This document shows positions 30,046-41,146 of a stretch of 64,000 nucleotides of DNA, in pieces; position 1 is the stretch's first letter; every line of letters starts with the position of its first letter. Where the stretch lies: NCBI GenBank assembly GCA_030734395.1, contig JAUZTG010000025.1, positions 1 to 64,000 on the forward strand. Reading direction: 5' to 3'. The position numbers and the translations under genes were made by a program. The stretch comes from Sarocladium kiliense (taxonomy: Eukaryota > Ascomycota > Sordariomycetes > Hypocreales > Sarocladiaceae). A model generated the notes under the pieces. That model searched no databases and was not told the origin of the DNA. It worked only from the letters and a program-made list of their open reading frames with translations.

Positions 30046-30669
30046 ATGGACAGGAAAAACATCAACGAATCTGTATCGAGCGCTCAAAAACATGGTCTTG
30101 ACGCAGATGCCTGCCCCCCATGGGTACGTGAAGCAATGGCAAGGGCTCAGCAGCTATGGCGCCCAGAGCAAGCTATTACCAGACCTGGGTTTTCCAAGAA
30201 GGAACTAGAGCTTAGGCTGACATTTCAGAATCATATCCTTAACTCTATGCACCTTCATCGTGGTCCAGATGAGATCGAATTTACACTTCACTCGGCTCTT
30301 GTGGCGTCTCAATCGCCAAAGATTGACAGGCTTCTCAATAAACAATTTAAAGAAGACTTAGAACATCGAGTAAAATGCCCATACGTCGACCAGGAAACTT
30401 TTGTGCGCTTCAGTCAGTACCTATACACAGGTTGGTACTACGAAGCGCAGCCTGAGAAGCGCCCAGTGTCGGGAGAAAATGCTACAAACCAGCAAGATTC
30501 CGAACAGTCCATGGAATCGCAGCCAACAAAAATCAAGAAGATTCACGGTCACAATTCTCTCTCGCCCAAGTTGGTACGTTACAGAAGGTACCAGGTTCGT
30601 GATGAGCCCCATCATGTCCGCATCTCGTGCACCAGGGAATTGTCGTCGAGCTGCCCCTCTTCTCACTGA
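30046..30669 (+). CDS. BTB/POZ domain protein, about 207 aa
   Basis: Start at ATG 30046. Residues about 80-135 carry the BTB core: EIEFTLHSALVASQSPKIDRLL followed by a Phe/Tyr-rich helix (ETFVRFSQYLYTGWYY). This is the usual fungal arrangement, in which a DVF-type strand leads to a buried helix and then a YTG turn. BTB proteins dimerise and often act as adaptors for Cul3 ubiquitin ligases; the role here is not known. The last 40 residues are basic and overlap the minus-strand gene at 30533-31102; an earlier end or an intron near 30575-30595 (GTACGT...CCAG) is possible. Confidence 0.65.
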   Translation: MDRKNINESVSSAQKHGLDADACPPWVREAMARAQQLWRPEQAITRPGFSKKELELRLTFQNHILNSMHLHRGPDEIEFTLHSALVASQSPKIDRLLNKQFKEDLEHRVKCPYVDQETFVRFSQYLYTGWYYEAQPEKRPVSGENATNQQDSEQSMESQPTKIKKIHGHNSLSPKLVRYRRYQVRDEPHHVRISCTRELSSSCPSSH

Positions 30670-31102
30670 CTGTAGTCTCTGCCGCGTCCAGATCTCCGAT
30701 TACTGTGCACGGGGTACCAGGGTCTTGTTCATCCGAGCGCCCATCCCAGGAGGAAGAAGTTGAGACAGGCATGCGGTCCGAAGTATGGATGGCCCGTTGA
30801 AACTCGATCGCCACGCACCAGGCACCAAGGTAAGCCAAGTCCACCGTTGTGGTCAGGTCTGGAGGAAGAGAAAATCCCATTTCCCATGACGCCTCCACAA
30901 TCATCCACAGCGCTACTGAGATACCCGATTTCTCAGGACATGTCGTGAGGTCGGGGAAGCGACGTGCGCAAATACGCCTGAGAACTCGGGTGAGGAGGCG
31001 CAGGTTCCAGGGTCCGGAAGGAGTGACCGTGACATTTACTAGGTGACCCCCTGCAACTTTCCTGTTCGCAATGAGCGCGTCAAGGTCAGGGATTGCAACC
31101 AT
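30533..31102 (-). CDS. Hypothetical protein, 189 aa
   Basis: ATG at 31102 (the longer frame starts at TTG). The first half looks folded (LLTRVLRRICARRFPDL, VALWMIVEASWEMGFSLP, YLGAWCVAIEFQRAIH), and the second half is Ser/Thr/Asp-rich with a late Cys/His patch (CTRCGHDGAHHEPGTFC). The pattern of a short helical domain C-terminal to a BTB protein is common in ascomycetes, but here the gene is on the opposite strand. It overlaps the BTB frame by 137 bases at their 3' ends. Confidence 0.45.
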   Translation of the reverse strand: MVAIPDLDALIANRKVAGGHLVNVTVTPSGPWNLRLLTRVLRRICARRFPDLTTCPEKSGISVALWMIVEASWEMGFSLPPDLTTTVDLAYLGAWCVAIEFQRAIHTSDRMPVSTSSSWDGRSDEQDPGTPCTVIGDLDAAETTVSEKRGSSTTIPWCTRCGHDGAHHEPGTFCNVPTWARENCDRESS

Positions 31103-31635
31103 GTCGGATGGCCTAGACTCGGAAAAAAAGAACAAGGGCAAAGCGAGGGCAAAAGAATGATGAGGAATCCGTTGATGACTTCGTCTTCACTGGGCTATGG
31201 AGCGCGCTTCCACGACCAAATAGCCAACCATCCAACGGCGTGCCCGTGGCCTGAGGGCCTCGAGAACTGGCGGTAACCAGGCGAACTCTTCCTCGACCTT
31301 CCAGAACAGGCTGCCTCCCTGGGCGCGAGCCAGTTCATTCGTATCTCAAATGATCCATTTTCGGCCGATATTGGCAGCCTTCAATGACAGGAGGTAGATC
31401 TAGGTGCTGTTGCTGGCGCATTGTCTTTAGGCCATATCCGACCACACGGTCCTTTACGTCCAGTAGTGGATCATGGGGCTAGATAGGCACGACCTCTGAG
31501 AGTCTGGTACTGTATCCCAATCAATCAGATTCAATTCTATGATCAACTCTAGATACAGGACGTTGCGCAAGGAGCGGAAAGAGGAGCAAGATTAGCCTCT
31601 CCTTGCGTTTCATGAAGGTCTGATGTCGTTGTCAT

Positions 31636-31661
31636 GGCTCACGTGCCCTGGCACGTGAGCC
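31636..31661. repeat. Perfect 12-base inverted repeat
   Basis: Left arm GGCTCACGTGCC at 31636-31647, two-base spacer CT, right arm GGCACGTGAGCC at 31650-31661. Each arm contains a CACGTG E-box. It could fold into a hairpin or bind a dimeric bHLH-type factor. It is GC-rich against AT-richer surroundings. Confidence 0.8.
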
Positions 31662-31692
31662 TCCAGCGCTTGGCCCGTGACAAACAGGAGAC

Positions 31693-31712
31693 GCAACCCG
31701 CAAGCGGGTTGC
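31693..31712. repeat. Perfect 9-base inverted repeat (hairpin)
   Basis: Arms GCAACCCGC at 31693-31701 and GCGGGTTGC at 31704-31712 with the spacer AA. GC-rich hairpins of this size occur near Helitron 3' ends; no CTRR terminus follows at the expected distance on either strand, so the assignment is open. Confidence 0.75.
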
Positions 31713-32021
31713 CCAGAAGGAGCCTTGAGGAACGAAACTCAATATGAATTGTGATTTCAAGCTGATAAATAGAAATTACTGAGGTTATGCGACCGGTAGT
31801 CTACCTTTCGTGCGTCATCCCACGTTCTCCTACGAACTATGCTACCCGGAATGTCAGGACCATGTCCTCGTGAAACATCCCAAAAACCTTAATAGTATTA
31901 CTCTCCGTCAAACCGTGATTTCAGCATAAAGCTCCCAAAAGCTCCCGATCAGAAAAGTCGGATTCAGTTTATTTAACGATACCAAAGTTACAGGCATTAT
32001 ACTCCTTCCCTCACCGTGAGT

Positions 32022-32567
32022 ATGGCAACACGCACAGTCCGGTTCCAGTTCATCTGCGACAATGCCATCCAGGGGCTCAATTTCAATCATCCGCTCCCGG
32101 AGTCCCTGATCATCCCCTTATCTAAAGTCCAAGAACAAGATTCTTTCGGCGACCGTTTTGAACGTGCGGTGCTGCCTTTCATGAAAGAGCACGAGGGCGC
32201 TTGTCGCGCGGCGTCCGATCCCGTCTGCGTTAGCTGCGGATCGCCTATCACAACCGTTCTGCAGACGCCAATGTCCTGTCTCCACAAAGTGGACGACCCT
32301 TATGTAGCAGTCATCGTCAGTGGCGTGTGTGGGGAGGTTGAATGTGAAGTACAGACGAGGCACGCCATTCAAGAAGAGATGCTTGAGGTTGGGGCAGGCC
32401 GCGAGGCGGAGGCAGGAGGCACGGTTTGCGTGGTCTGTGGAACGAGGAAACAGATCCAAAGGTGCGGGCGGTGCAAGGCCGTCGCATACTGCGGGAAAGA
32501 TCACCAAAGGGTGCACTGGAAGATTCATAAGGAGAGCTGCGTTCGTCAGGACGAGCAAACGGGCTAA
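32022..32567 (+). CDS. MYND zinc-finger protein, 181 aa
   Basis: Start at ATG 32022 (the longer frame begins with GTG). A first Cys pair (VCVSCGSP) lies near residue 69, and the C-terminus is a full MYND finger at about 136-173: CVVCGTRKQIQRCGRCKAVAYCGKDHQRVHWKIHKESC, seen here as C-x2-C, C-x2-C, Y-C, H-x3-H and final C. MYND fingers bind proline-rich peptides and are often attached to unrelated domains in fungi. It lies 77 bases from the Helitron companion gene; it could be flanking host DNA or captured cargo. A second MYND gene is at 47278-48113. Confidence 0.75.
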   Translation: MATRTVRFQFICDNAIQGLNFNHPLPESLIIPLSKVQEQDSFGDRFERAVLPFMKEHEGACRAASDPVCVSCGSPITTVLQTPMSCLHKVDDPYVAVIVSGVCGEVECEVQTRHAIQEEMLEVGAGREAEAGGTVCVVCGTRKQIQRCGRCKAVAYCGKDHQRVHWKIHKESCVRQDEQTG

Positions 32568-32643
32568 AAGGAGTCGGCTTGTGTGATGGTGTCTAATCTT
32601 CCGAATTGTGAGATAACCAGAGACTGGCCGCAAACAACGTTTT

Positions 32644-33710
32644 CTACTCTTCGTGAGAATACTTCTTTGGAGGATGACGACTGCGATGCGGCCGGGTTCC
32701 ATCGTCTGGACCCGGGGAAGGAACCACAGTGATGCAGGATTCATCAGCGTCGGCCATGGTCGACGGAGACGGGAGATTGGCAGAGGGATTCGCACTATGT
32801 TCTGCAATTGACCCATTGGAATGGTCCTCTGTGACTTGTTGCACACGTCTGTTCTCATAGGAAGAGCCGGCAAGGGTGCTGCTCTCGGAGTCGCGGCGCC
32901 TCTTAGAAGGGGTACACGGATCGGCCCGACCCTCCCAACGCGCGGATCGCTTCGAAGACGGCGTAGAGGTTGGCGTCAACGTGGCCGTGGGGACGGAGGG
33001 GGGCCTCGGGAGGTAGGCCAAGTCGAGGACACGGAGGGCCAGTTGATTGGTGTCGGTGGTGCGACCTGCAATCTTAGCGGTGATGCTCAGGAGAGCCCCT
33101 GTTGAAGGCATCTTGACTTTCTGCCAACGCTTCGTGTTCTGCAAGAAGCAGGCCACGGTGAACGCCACCGGTGCAGACGTTGAACTGTCATATACGGATG
33201 TTTCGATGGTGAAGCGCCGAGGCCCAGAGGGGTCACCAGTGCCGTCGCCGGCAGATGGCACCGACCCGATAACGGTCACCATGGGACACCACTGTCCCGG
33301 CAGGTATCGGCGGTACTCGTCAAAGTCGGAGACGTCACCAGGGTGTCTTGAAAGGTCAGCGAGAGCGAGATTGACTTGCGACGGGGACGCACCTCATCAA
33401 GCTGAGGGCATGGACGGTGATCTGCAGGACGCCCCCTGGGGACTGAGCGGCGGAGAAGCGGCCGTGGCAATAAAAAGAACGTGTTAGGAGCGTAGAGGTC
33501 TCGCTCTTCTCGTGTCAAGTAGGCACGGATTCGGGTGTGGATGGGGTCGATGTCGATATTAGAGCTGTAGAAACCGTCCTCCTCAAAGATATTAATGTCG
33601 GTCTGTATCTCGACATAGTTGGGTGCGTCCTCCCGACTCGGGTCTTCGGCGATGGTGTCGACAAAGTCGCGCAGGTGGATGGTACTCGAGAAGATCGTTT
33701 GCGGAGACAT
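32644..33710 (-). pseudogene. Helitron companion OB-fold (RPA-like) gene, frameshifted
   Basis: ATG 33710. The frame runs in good coding quality (FVDTIAEDPSREDAPNYVEI) to an A-run at 33472-33476 (plus strand), where it must shift by one base to continue as FYCHGRFSAA, LQITVHALSLM. An intron 33392-33347 (GTGCGT donor, CTGAC branch, CAAG acceptor) then leads into exon 33346-32644 with DVSDFDEYRRYLPGQWCPM and the OB-fold-like KMPSTGALLSITAKIAGR. With one T less in the run the gene would be open throughout. Fungal Helitrons often carry such a single-stranded-DNA-binding-like companion (recalled, not searched). The tail is Ser/Pro/Arg-rich. A sequencing slip in the homopolymer is possible. Confidence 0.65.
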
Positions 33711-34182
33711 GGTGAGGAAAGATGGCGAGCGTGGAAGCGCATGGGAAGGGGCAAGAACTTGGTCGCCACGAGGAAGTCATATAAGAACTCACCCCAGATT
33801 AGTGATACACCACCTTTGCTGAGATGCTATATGCTGTGACGGACGTGGTGTCAGAGGAAGAAACCTTAATGTCTTTGTCCAATCCATTTGCGAGGAGAGG
33901 GAAAGGCCGACGTCGAAACTGCCGAAAGACATCACCATCGTTTCACGGCCGTTCAGCCGACTCCCCCGGCCCTGGGTAGAGTGGATTCTGAGCCGCCACC
34001 GTGACGGACGATGAGGCAGCGTTCGGATGGAGACGTAGAGGATGGGCTCTGGGTTTTCGCAAGGGTGAGGCCTGTGGGGGACCGGGCGAGAAGACGGGAC
34101 TATTTGGCTCTGGAAGCCGCGACGTGTTCTGTGCATTATCGGGGAAGGTCCGGACAGGAAGAGCTACTGAAGTCGATTCGTT

Positions 34183-37100
34183 ATGGATGGAGAGAGTCTA
34201 GACGAGCTGAATCGCCGGCGGGATGCGCGCAACCGCGAGAACGTGGCGCGAGCTGGCCTGGGAATTCGCACGTCGGCGGACATCTTCGAAACAGCAGAGC
34301 GACAGTACGAGGAGGCCAGATCATGGAAGGCACCGGCGCGGGTAGCACCGGCAGATGCTTCGGCGCTGGCAAGTCTGGGCATCCGGACAACGGCTGAAAT
34401 TTGGGAGGCGACACAGAAGCAGGGCGAAGAAGTAAGAGAGAAGAATCAGGTGCCCCCGCAGCAGCGGGCTCGAAAGCCGGAAACGTCGCCGAGGCGGGTT
34501 GCGGGTGACGCCCGGGAAACGGCGAGGCAGCGTGCTCCTAGAGCCGGGCGGTCAAGCCGTCAAAGGGGACGGAAGAGAGCGGGACCTACAGCCACCGAGG
34601 GGCCGGCGCCGAAGCGAACCAGAAACGCAGATCGTCGGGAGAGAACCGCCGCCGAGCGAGCGCAAGATGTTGCCAGCGTCTTGCAGGCGTTGGAAGCTGA
34701 GTTCGAGGAGAAAGAGCGATTGTCTCACGGCCAGGAGTGGTGTGAGCCGGTGCCACACGAACGAAAGATCAAGACAGTCCAGAACTTCTACAAAGCGTTC
34801 CACGACGTGGAGACGTTGCCGATACTCACATGCATGTTCTGTTATCGTAAGTATGGCGCAGTCGAGCTCGAGGACGTCGAGTGGGAATGGTGGACGGCAT
34901 GTCCGATCGAAAAACAAGACCAGTCTCCCTTCAAGTGCCTCCACTGCTTTCCGGTGGGGGAGAAGATACCGGGATGTGTGGACTGCGTTAGACAGCTTAA
35001 GCGAGGTGTGCTATCTCCAGCGGCACAATTGCATACACGCCTGGGATGCGAGCACATGTTCCCCGACGAACTGAAGGGTCTCACGCCAGTCGAGGAGAAG
35101 CTGATCGCGCTGAACTCGTGCTACGGCTTCATCACCAAGTACAGCCTGCAAGAGGCACAGAGGCAGAGCATAAGATATCCGAAGCATGTGAAGGGGCACA
35201 TCACAGTGTTCCCTAATAACGTGCAGGAGCTTGTCACAAACGTCCTTCCGCATCCGCTGCTGAGAGTTCTGGACGAGATCCACGTATCCTGGCAGGGGCC
35301 AGAGAAACCCGCCCCGAGGGACCTCTCGGCGTTATTGTCGGTGCGGCGAAGTGTTGTGGAAAGGGCGCTGGTGTGGTTGAAGAGACATAACCCCCTGTAC
35401 GCCGACATCGAGATTGACACAACGGAGCTGAGCAGCTGGGACACACCGGCGCACGGGGTGCCTTCTCAAGTCTATGAGCGATTGGAGCGAAACGAGCCGT
35501 CGGCGTGGGAGAAGGCCCGGACAGGGCAGGTCGTCCCACGTACAGAGCGTGGCCTGGAGGACGAGGGAAGTATGGATATTCGTGAGGTCCTCGAAACGCT
35601 AGGCCAGGGGCACGATTTGGAATCCAGCGGTGACGCGGCAGCGCAGACAGGCGATGCAGATGGCGCGGATGGGGCCGGCGACGATCCCATTCATGAACTC
35701 AGCTCATCTGGGGTGTTCGACGTCGATGGGCGACCCGACGTGACGGACGCAGAGAAGTTGGGATATGTCCACGAGGCTTTGGGGACCAGAGCCTTGGAGG
35801 GATCGGTAGAGGTGCGCGGCGGATACGCGTCCGAACCTTATATTGCCGTGTCGAGGGGGGACGAGTTCGCCGATTCGTTCGCACCACAGTTCTTCGCGAA
35901 GACCTTTCCAACGCTGTTCCCGGTGGGCAGCGGAGGGCCACGGCAGGCGGAGGAGAGCACTGATTACGCGGCCACTGGGTTGGACGGAGGCGTGGATGCA
36001 GAGACGCGGGCGCGGTGCCTGGTCTCATCACGGAACATGACGCTCGATACGTGGGCGAAAGTGGTGATTCAGCGTCATGGCGGTCGGTTCGCGACACATC
36101 ACATCTTCGCATTTCTCGTCTTCAACATGGGCGTGAGGTCGAGAAATCGTCGAGTCAGCATGCTAAGCGTGACGAGAAAGAACTTCCCGGACGTAGAGCG
36201 CATCGTACGCTCACTGAGCGCGGAGAGACTGGAGGCAGCCAAGGCCGAACTAGAGGTAACCGGAAAGACGGGAGACGAGAGCGTCAAGCAGCTGTTGAAA
36301 AGCCTATCGCTGTACGGCTTTCGGCAGCCGATGTCGAGGGAGAGTCGTCTGAGCATGCGGCGGAAGATCAAGTCCACGATCATTCGAGACGGCATCCCGG
36401 CCATCTGGTTCACGCTGAATCCGAACGACATCACGAATCCGGTGAAGCTGAGGCTCGCTGCGTATCGGACCCGGAACCCCGACGAGGCCGAGGCCTTCTT
36501 GACAAGCCTCGACCTCGCATTCAAGAGAACACGGCTGGCGATCTCCGATCCCCTCAGCTCGGCCATCTTCTTTCACAGAGAGGTGTCCATGTTCTTTGAA
36601 CACTACGTGAAGACAGGGCAGGAGTCGGTGTTTGGGCGCATAAGCAGGTACTTTGGGGCCGTCGAGACCCACGAGCGCGGGTCGCTCCACGTTCACGGGC
36701 TCCTCTGGCTTCAGGGAAACATGCATCTGAGTTCAATACTCGGAGATGTCCAAGGGGAAGACCAGGTCGAGTACCGTGAGAGGGTACTCCGGTACGTGGA
36801 CAGTGTGTTCACGGAGGTATGTCCACCAGAAGTCTGCAGTGCAGGGTGAGATTCGCTAACCCCAAGCCACCGGCGCAGGACCTCGACCAAGAGTCCTTCT
36901 CAACTGTCCAAGCGGAGAGGTCTGTGACGTCAGACATATCGATGCTGCTGCAGAACAGTGTCCAATTCGCAGCTGCGTTCGACGAGGAAGCGAACTTTTG
37001 CGCCGGCGCCACCCAGATCCACACCCATAGCCCTACGTGCGTGAAGTATGCCATTCGGGGGCAGGGAAAACGGCATCAGAATCCGTGCCGGTTTAAGGCG

Positions 37101-40100
37101 CCGTGGAAGTTGGCGGACAAGACGACGCTTACCGAAGATGGGGTGCTGCGGATCCGGCGTACGCACAGCATGGTGAATCGATGGAACAGAGCTATGGCCG
37201 TAGGACTGCGACACAACCACGATATCTCCTTCATCGCAACGCAGTGCAAGACGATGGCAATTGTATTCTACGTGACGAATTACGCCACCAAGGTCGAGGA
37301 CCCGGTATGGAAACGGGTGGCCGCCGCGACGGAACTGCTCCCCGTGATCAAGGAGTCGACGACCGAGAGCCGGGCGGAGGGGGCAGGACAATGCCAGAAC
37401 AAAACGCGGCAATTCTTGATGAGGGTCGCAAACCGAATCTTCACGGAGAGGCCCTTGTCGCACGTCGAAGTTGTCGCTCACCTGCTGGGATACCCGACGG
37501 AGTTCGCGAGCAACCATTCTTGGACGTTCCTGAACGTATCTTCCTTGTATTGGTACGTCTACAGACAATGGTGCCACCTACGACGCGAGAGTGGCATGGA
37601 GGCCCTAGACGGGCAGGCGGAGGAGGCGGTCCTCCTGGTAGAGGACGGAGAAATGATCTCTTTGGTGCAGGCATATCCGCATCGCGGCAGTCTCCTTCAG
37701 GGTCTTTCATTGTACGACTATATGTCAGTAGTGAAACTGAAGCGAAAGGGGAAGGGCGCGGGAACTTGGGGGGAGATACAATTCGACGAGTCCTGGCGTC
37801 TGTCGCAGACGTGGGTGCAAGCGCTGAGAAAACCTGGCGAAGACGCCGTCGTCTGCTTCGACGGGTACCTGAGTACGGACTTTGGCGGCGACGGCGAGGA
37901 GCACCACAGGAGGTACGCAGGGAGCGAGTGAAGAAACGTTACAGATCCCCCCGAGGCTGACATTGCTCTACTAGGGCGGCCGTCCAGCACCTCGCGATAT
38001 TCGTACCTTGGGAGTCATTCCTGTGCGAGACGTCGGGGGACATCAACGCCATCTGGGAAAGGCAGAAGCAGGCTCTGCCGCGGCGGGTATCATTCATCGC
38101 AGACAATATTCAACTGCTCCATCGTTCGGCAGAGGACGCGAAGCGCGATGCCAGGCAGTGGGCAGCCCAGTCCGGGGATGCCGGAGATGGAGCAATCGGA
38201 TCGGATTCAGATGCAGGAGATAACGACGAGAGACTCAAGGTGGCATACCGGTCGGACGATGTTGGTACCGCAACGCGCCTGCTAGACGTGCTCAGGCAGG
38301 CGATTACGAGGAGAGAGATCACGGCCGGTTCCACCGAGATCTCGACAATGGTGCAACGGCTGAGTCGGTTCCAAGAGTCAGTTCTGTGTTCCACAGACGA
38401 ACTGCGCGGCACGATAGCTTCCGCGGGAGGGACGGAGTCATCGGGACCTCCAGAAAGGCGGACTCCGGGGTCCATGCCCAGCCAGGAGGGGCTTCGAGCC
38501 ATTAAGTCGCAGCAGACCAGCGCCTCCAAAGAAAAAGAGAAGATGATACAGGGCATGCAGAGCCAGCGCGATGACGGCACAGCAGCCACCCAGGCGTCAG
38601 TGGTGTACAGCGTGCTTAACGGTTTCGGGGAGCACGATATCCATTTAACGGCTGCCGATTTGGAGACATCGAGCGCGGGCGCAGGCACAGGCGCAGGCGC
38701 CGGTCCAACCGCGATGATCCGGTTTGGCCCGTCGACGTCGTTCTCTGAGGCGGGGAGGCATCTGGCCCAGACGTTCACACTCAACCGAGAACAGAGCATC
38801 GCCCTCCGGCTGATATGCCGGCAGCTGGACCGAGTCTCCCGCGACGAGAGCGGGACCCCCCAGCTCTGCCAGTATGTCGGAGGGGAAGGTGGCACTGGAA
38901 AGTCGCGCGTCATCGCCACTATCGCCGAACTATTCGCGGCCAAGGGAATATCACACCGTTTGCTGGTGACCGCAACTTCGGGCACGGCCGCTGCGAACAT
39001 CAATGGAATCACCATCCACTCCGCCTGTGAACTCACGAAAGACACGGGTCCGCGGAGAGGCAGGGGCGCTCACATCGATGGCTTCGCTGCGCATGGATCA
39101 TCGGCTCTCCGAGTGGACGGGACGAGCACGGCGGAGTGGCAGGAGAAGTGGCTGCTGATCGTCGACGAGGTCAGCATGCTCGGGGCGCGGACGCTGTACC
39201 TCGTCAACGAGCAACTCCGCAACCTCCGGGGGAGTGCGCAGGACTTTGGAGGGATCCCCATCGTCCTCTTCTGCGGCGACTTTCACCAGTTCCGCCCGGT
39301 GCAGGAAAGGTCGATCCTCCTGCCAAGCTCGGCCATTCCGTGGGACGATGACAAATCGTTCAAGGCAGAGCAGAGATTCCAACACGACAGGGCGCACGCT
39401 TTGTGGAGCAAATTCACGACCGTCGTCATGCTCCACAAGCAAGTCCGTGCCGCCGGGGATTCGCAACTTCAGCGGCTCCTGAAGCGGGTCCGACAAGGTA
39501 CGCAAGACCAGTCCGACGTGGATTTCCTGAACGAAAAGTGTTACAAGGAAGGCAGACGCATCCCATGGGAGTCGGGAATCACCGTAGTGACGCCGCTGAA
39601 CAGGAATCGGTGGCATTTGAACATAGAGGCGACGTTCGCTTTCCAGGGACAACGACAAACCCCGGTTCGAATCTTCGTCTCTGAACACAAGTGGAAGGAA
39701 GGCGAGCCGACGGAAGAGGAGGCCCTCATGATGCTGGGCCACGGGGACGATAGCGATATCCCGGTACCGGCCACCTTCATGTTCGTGCCGGGGATGCCCA
39801 TCGTCGTGAATAGAAATACGCACCTAGGGTTGAAATTGGTGAATGGTGCCAGCTACACTGCCGTGGAGGTCATCCTCGACAAGGCGTACCCCGGCCACCG
39901 GATCAGCAGAGAGATGACCTTGCACTTCGGCCCGCCCGCGGGGATCGTGCTGGCGTCGGGGACGACAAGAGACTTCCGCTTCGTCGGTATGCCGGCAGGC
40001 ACCATTCTTCTGACGCCCATGACCACCAAGATAGACTGCCAGAGGAAACGTCCGTGGCAGAAGCACGGCGTCAGCCGGCGGGGGCTGCCATGCACAGCTG

Positions 40101-40399
40101 CCTTCGCCTGCACTGACTACAAGGTCCAAAGCAAGACGTTGGACCGAGTGGCGCTCGAACTTCGAGGGACGAGAACAACTAAGGTTGACGGCGAGGCGGT
40201 GCCGAGTCAGTGCGACCCGTATAGCCTGTACGTGCAGCTGTCGCGGTGCCGGACGCTAGGCGGCATCACGCTGCTGTCCAAGGCGCGAGCGAGGGACTTC
40301 GTGGGTAATCGGGTGCCCGATGACATGGTCGCTGCTGAGGCGAGGCTGGAGGAGCTGAGCAAAGCAACAATCAGGGATGCGGAGCGTTGGCACTGGTAG
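34183..40399 (+). CDS. Helitron Rep/PIF1-type helicase, 2030 aa
   Basis: Three exons: 34183-36816, 36879-37912, 37975-40399, joined by introns with GTATGT/GCTAAC/GCAG and GTACGC/GCTGAC/CTAG signals; phases match exactly. The N-terminal 250 residues are basic with two copies of an LGIRT-type repeat (LGIRTSADIFE, LGIRTTAEIWE). The Helitron-like N domain follows, with the HUH metal-binding motif HVH at 836-838 and paired tyrosines Y1009 and Y1013 (YVTNYATK), the nucleophiles for rolling-circle strand cleavage. The helicase has Walker A GEGGTGKS at 1526-1533, LLIVDEVSML (Walker B), CGDFHQFRPV and the late motif YVQLSRCRTLGG. All key residues are present, so the protein could be active. Codon use is GC-rich and unlike the flanks. 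Confidence 0.92.
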
Positions 40400-40735
40400 A
40401 GGGATTGAGCGGCTGGGTGGTCGGCGTTAGGGTAGTGGAGGGCCAAAAGGACGTGGGCGATGGTGGATTGACGTGGATGTTTCAGGCACGATCAGATCGG
40501 CTGACGCGATGCGCGTTGAGCGGCAAGGTCACGAAGCAGCCACGAGGTCACGTCTTTAAGCACGTGATCGCAAAATCGTGGGGTGAGTTTCGGGGTGGGG
40601 CAGAAAGTCCTTTCGTCTCTTCGTTCCTCAAGGCACGAGGGGGGATGGGTCGCAGAGTCGAGAGGACAGGAGCATCACAGGAAACTGACGGGGGACCCCT
40701 TGGGTACCCGAAAACTCCCACTTTTTTTGTTCAAA

Positions 40736-40796
40736 GGCCATTTATGGATGTATGTTAGAGGGCAGCATGCAACGGCCACTTGTGGATGTATGTTAG
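40736..40796 (+). repeat. Pair of 23-base direct repeats
   Basis: Units 40736-40758 and 40774-40796 read GGCCA[TC]TT[AG]TGGATG TATGTTAG, differing at two positions, with a 15-base spacer. They lie in the expected 3' terminal region of the Helitron. Confidence 0.75.
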
Positions 40797-41146
40797 TTAA
40801 TTTGGTGGTCTGAGTAGGCACACTGTGTTGGCCAGATATGGGGCGGACTTCAATGGGTTCCGGATTACTTTACAGATTGTTGTAAGCGGACTCTGGTGTC
40901 GGTCTGCTCCGTACAGTGTCACGGAACATCTTCCCAGAGCTTTGACCTGTGACATTTGAGCTGATCACAATTTTCAGGCCAAATTTGTACGTGCTCGGTG
41001 AAGGTTGAATATGCGCCCAGTGCTCTACAGAAGGTCGGAGGCGCCTTGCCCGCGGACTCTGAGTACAGGAAAGTCCATTCTCGTCGCTTCGTGGATCATT
41101 GACAACATTACGGTACGAGTTGCTCAGTTGCGATCACACACATTTG

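Larger units (their letters stand above)
31103..32021. other. Intergenic with two perfect inverted repeats
   Basis: No gene is supported in 0.9 kb. Two perfect hairpin-type inverted repeats lie at 31636-31661 and 31693-31712 (own entries). Confidence 0.5.
32644..40399 (+). mobile_element. Helitron, coding core (termini not found)
   Basis: The stretch contains an intact Rep/helicase gene on the plus strand and a divergent OB-fold companion on the minus strand, the layout I recall for fungal Helitrons. It is GC-rich compared with its flanks and shows no sign of C-to-T decay. Helitrons should begin with TC and end with CTRR after a short hairpin, without target duplication. I could not fix either end: the 5' end must lie left of 32644, the 3' end right of 40399. 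A 23-base direct repeat pair (40736-40796) and a CTAG-T at about 41210 lie in the region where the 3' end is expected. Confidence 0.85.

Noticed and set aside
31693..31712. Hairpin as the 3' terminus of the Helitron at 32.6-40.4 kb
   Set aside because: It lies on the wrong (5') side for the Rep/helicase orientation, and no CTRR follows.
34500..40400. Long open frames antisense to or out of frame with the Helitron gene (several of 100-310 codons, e.g. 38110-39045 minus, 37103-37960 plus)
   Set aside because: They are shadows of a GC-rich coding sequence; they have no domains, and the sense frame has every helicase motif.
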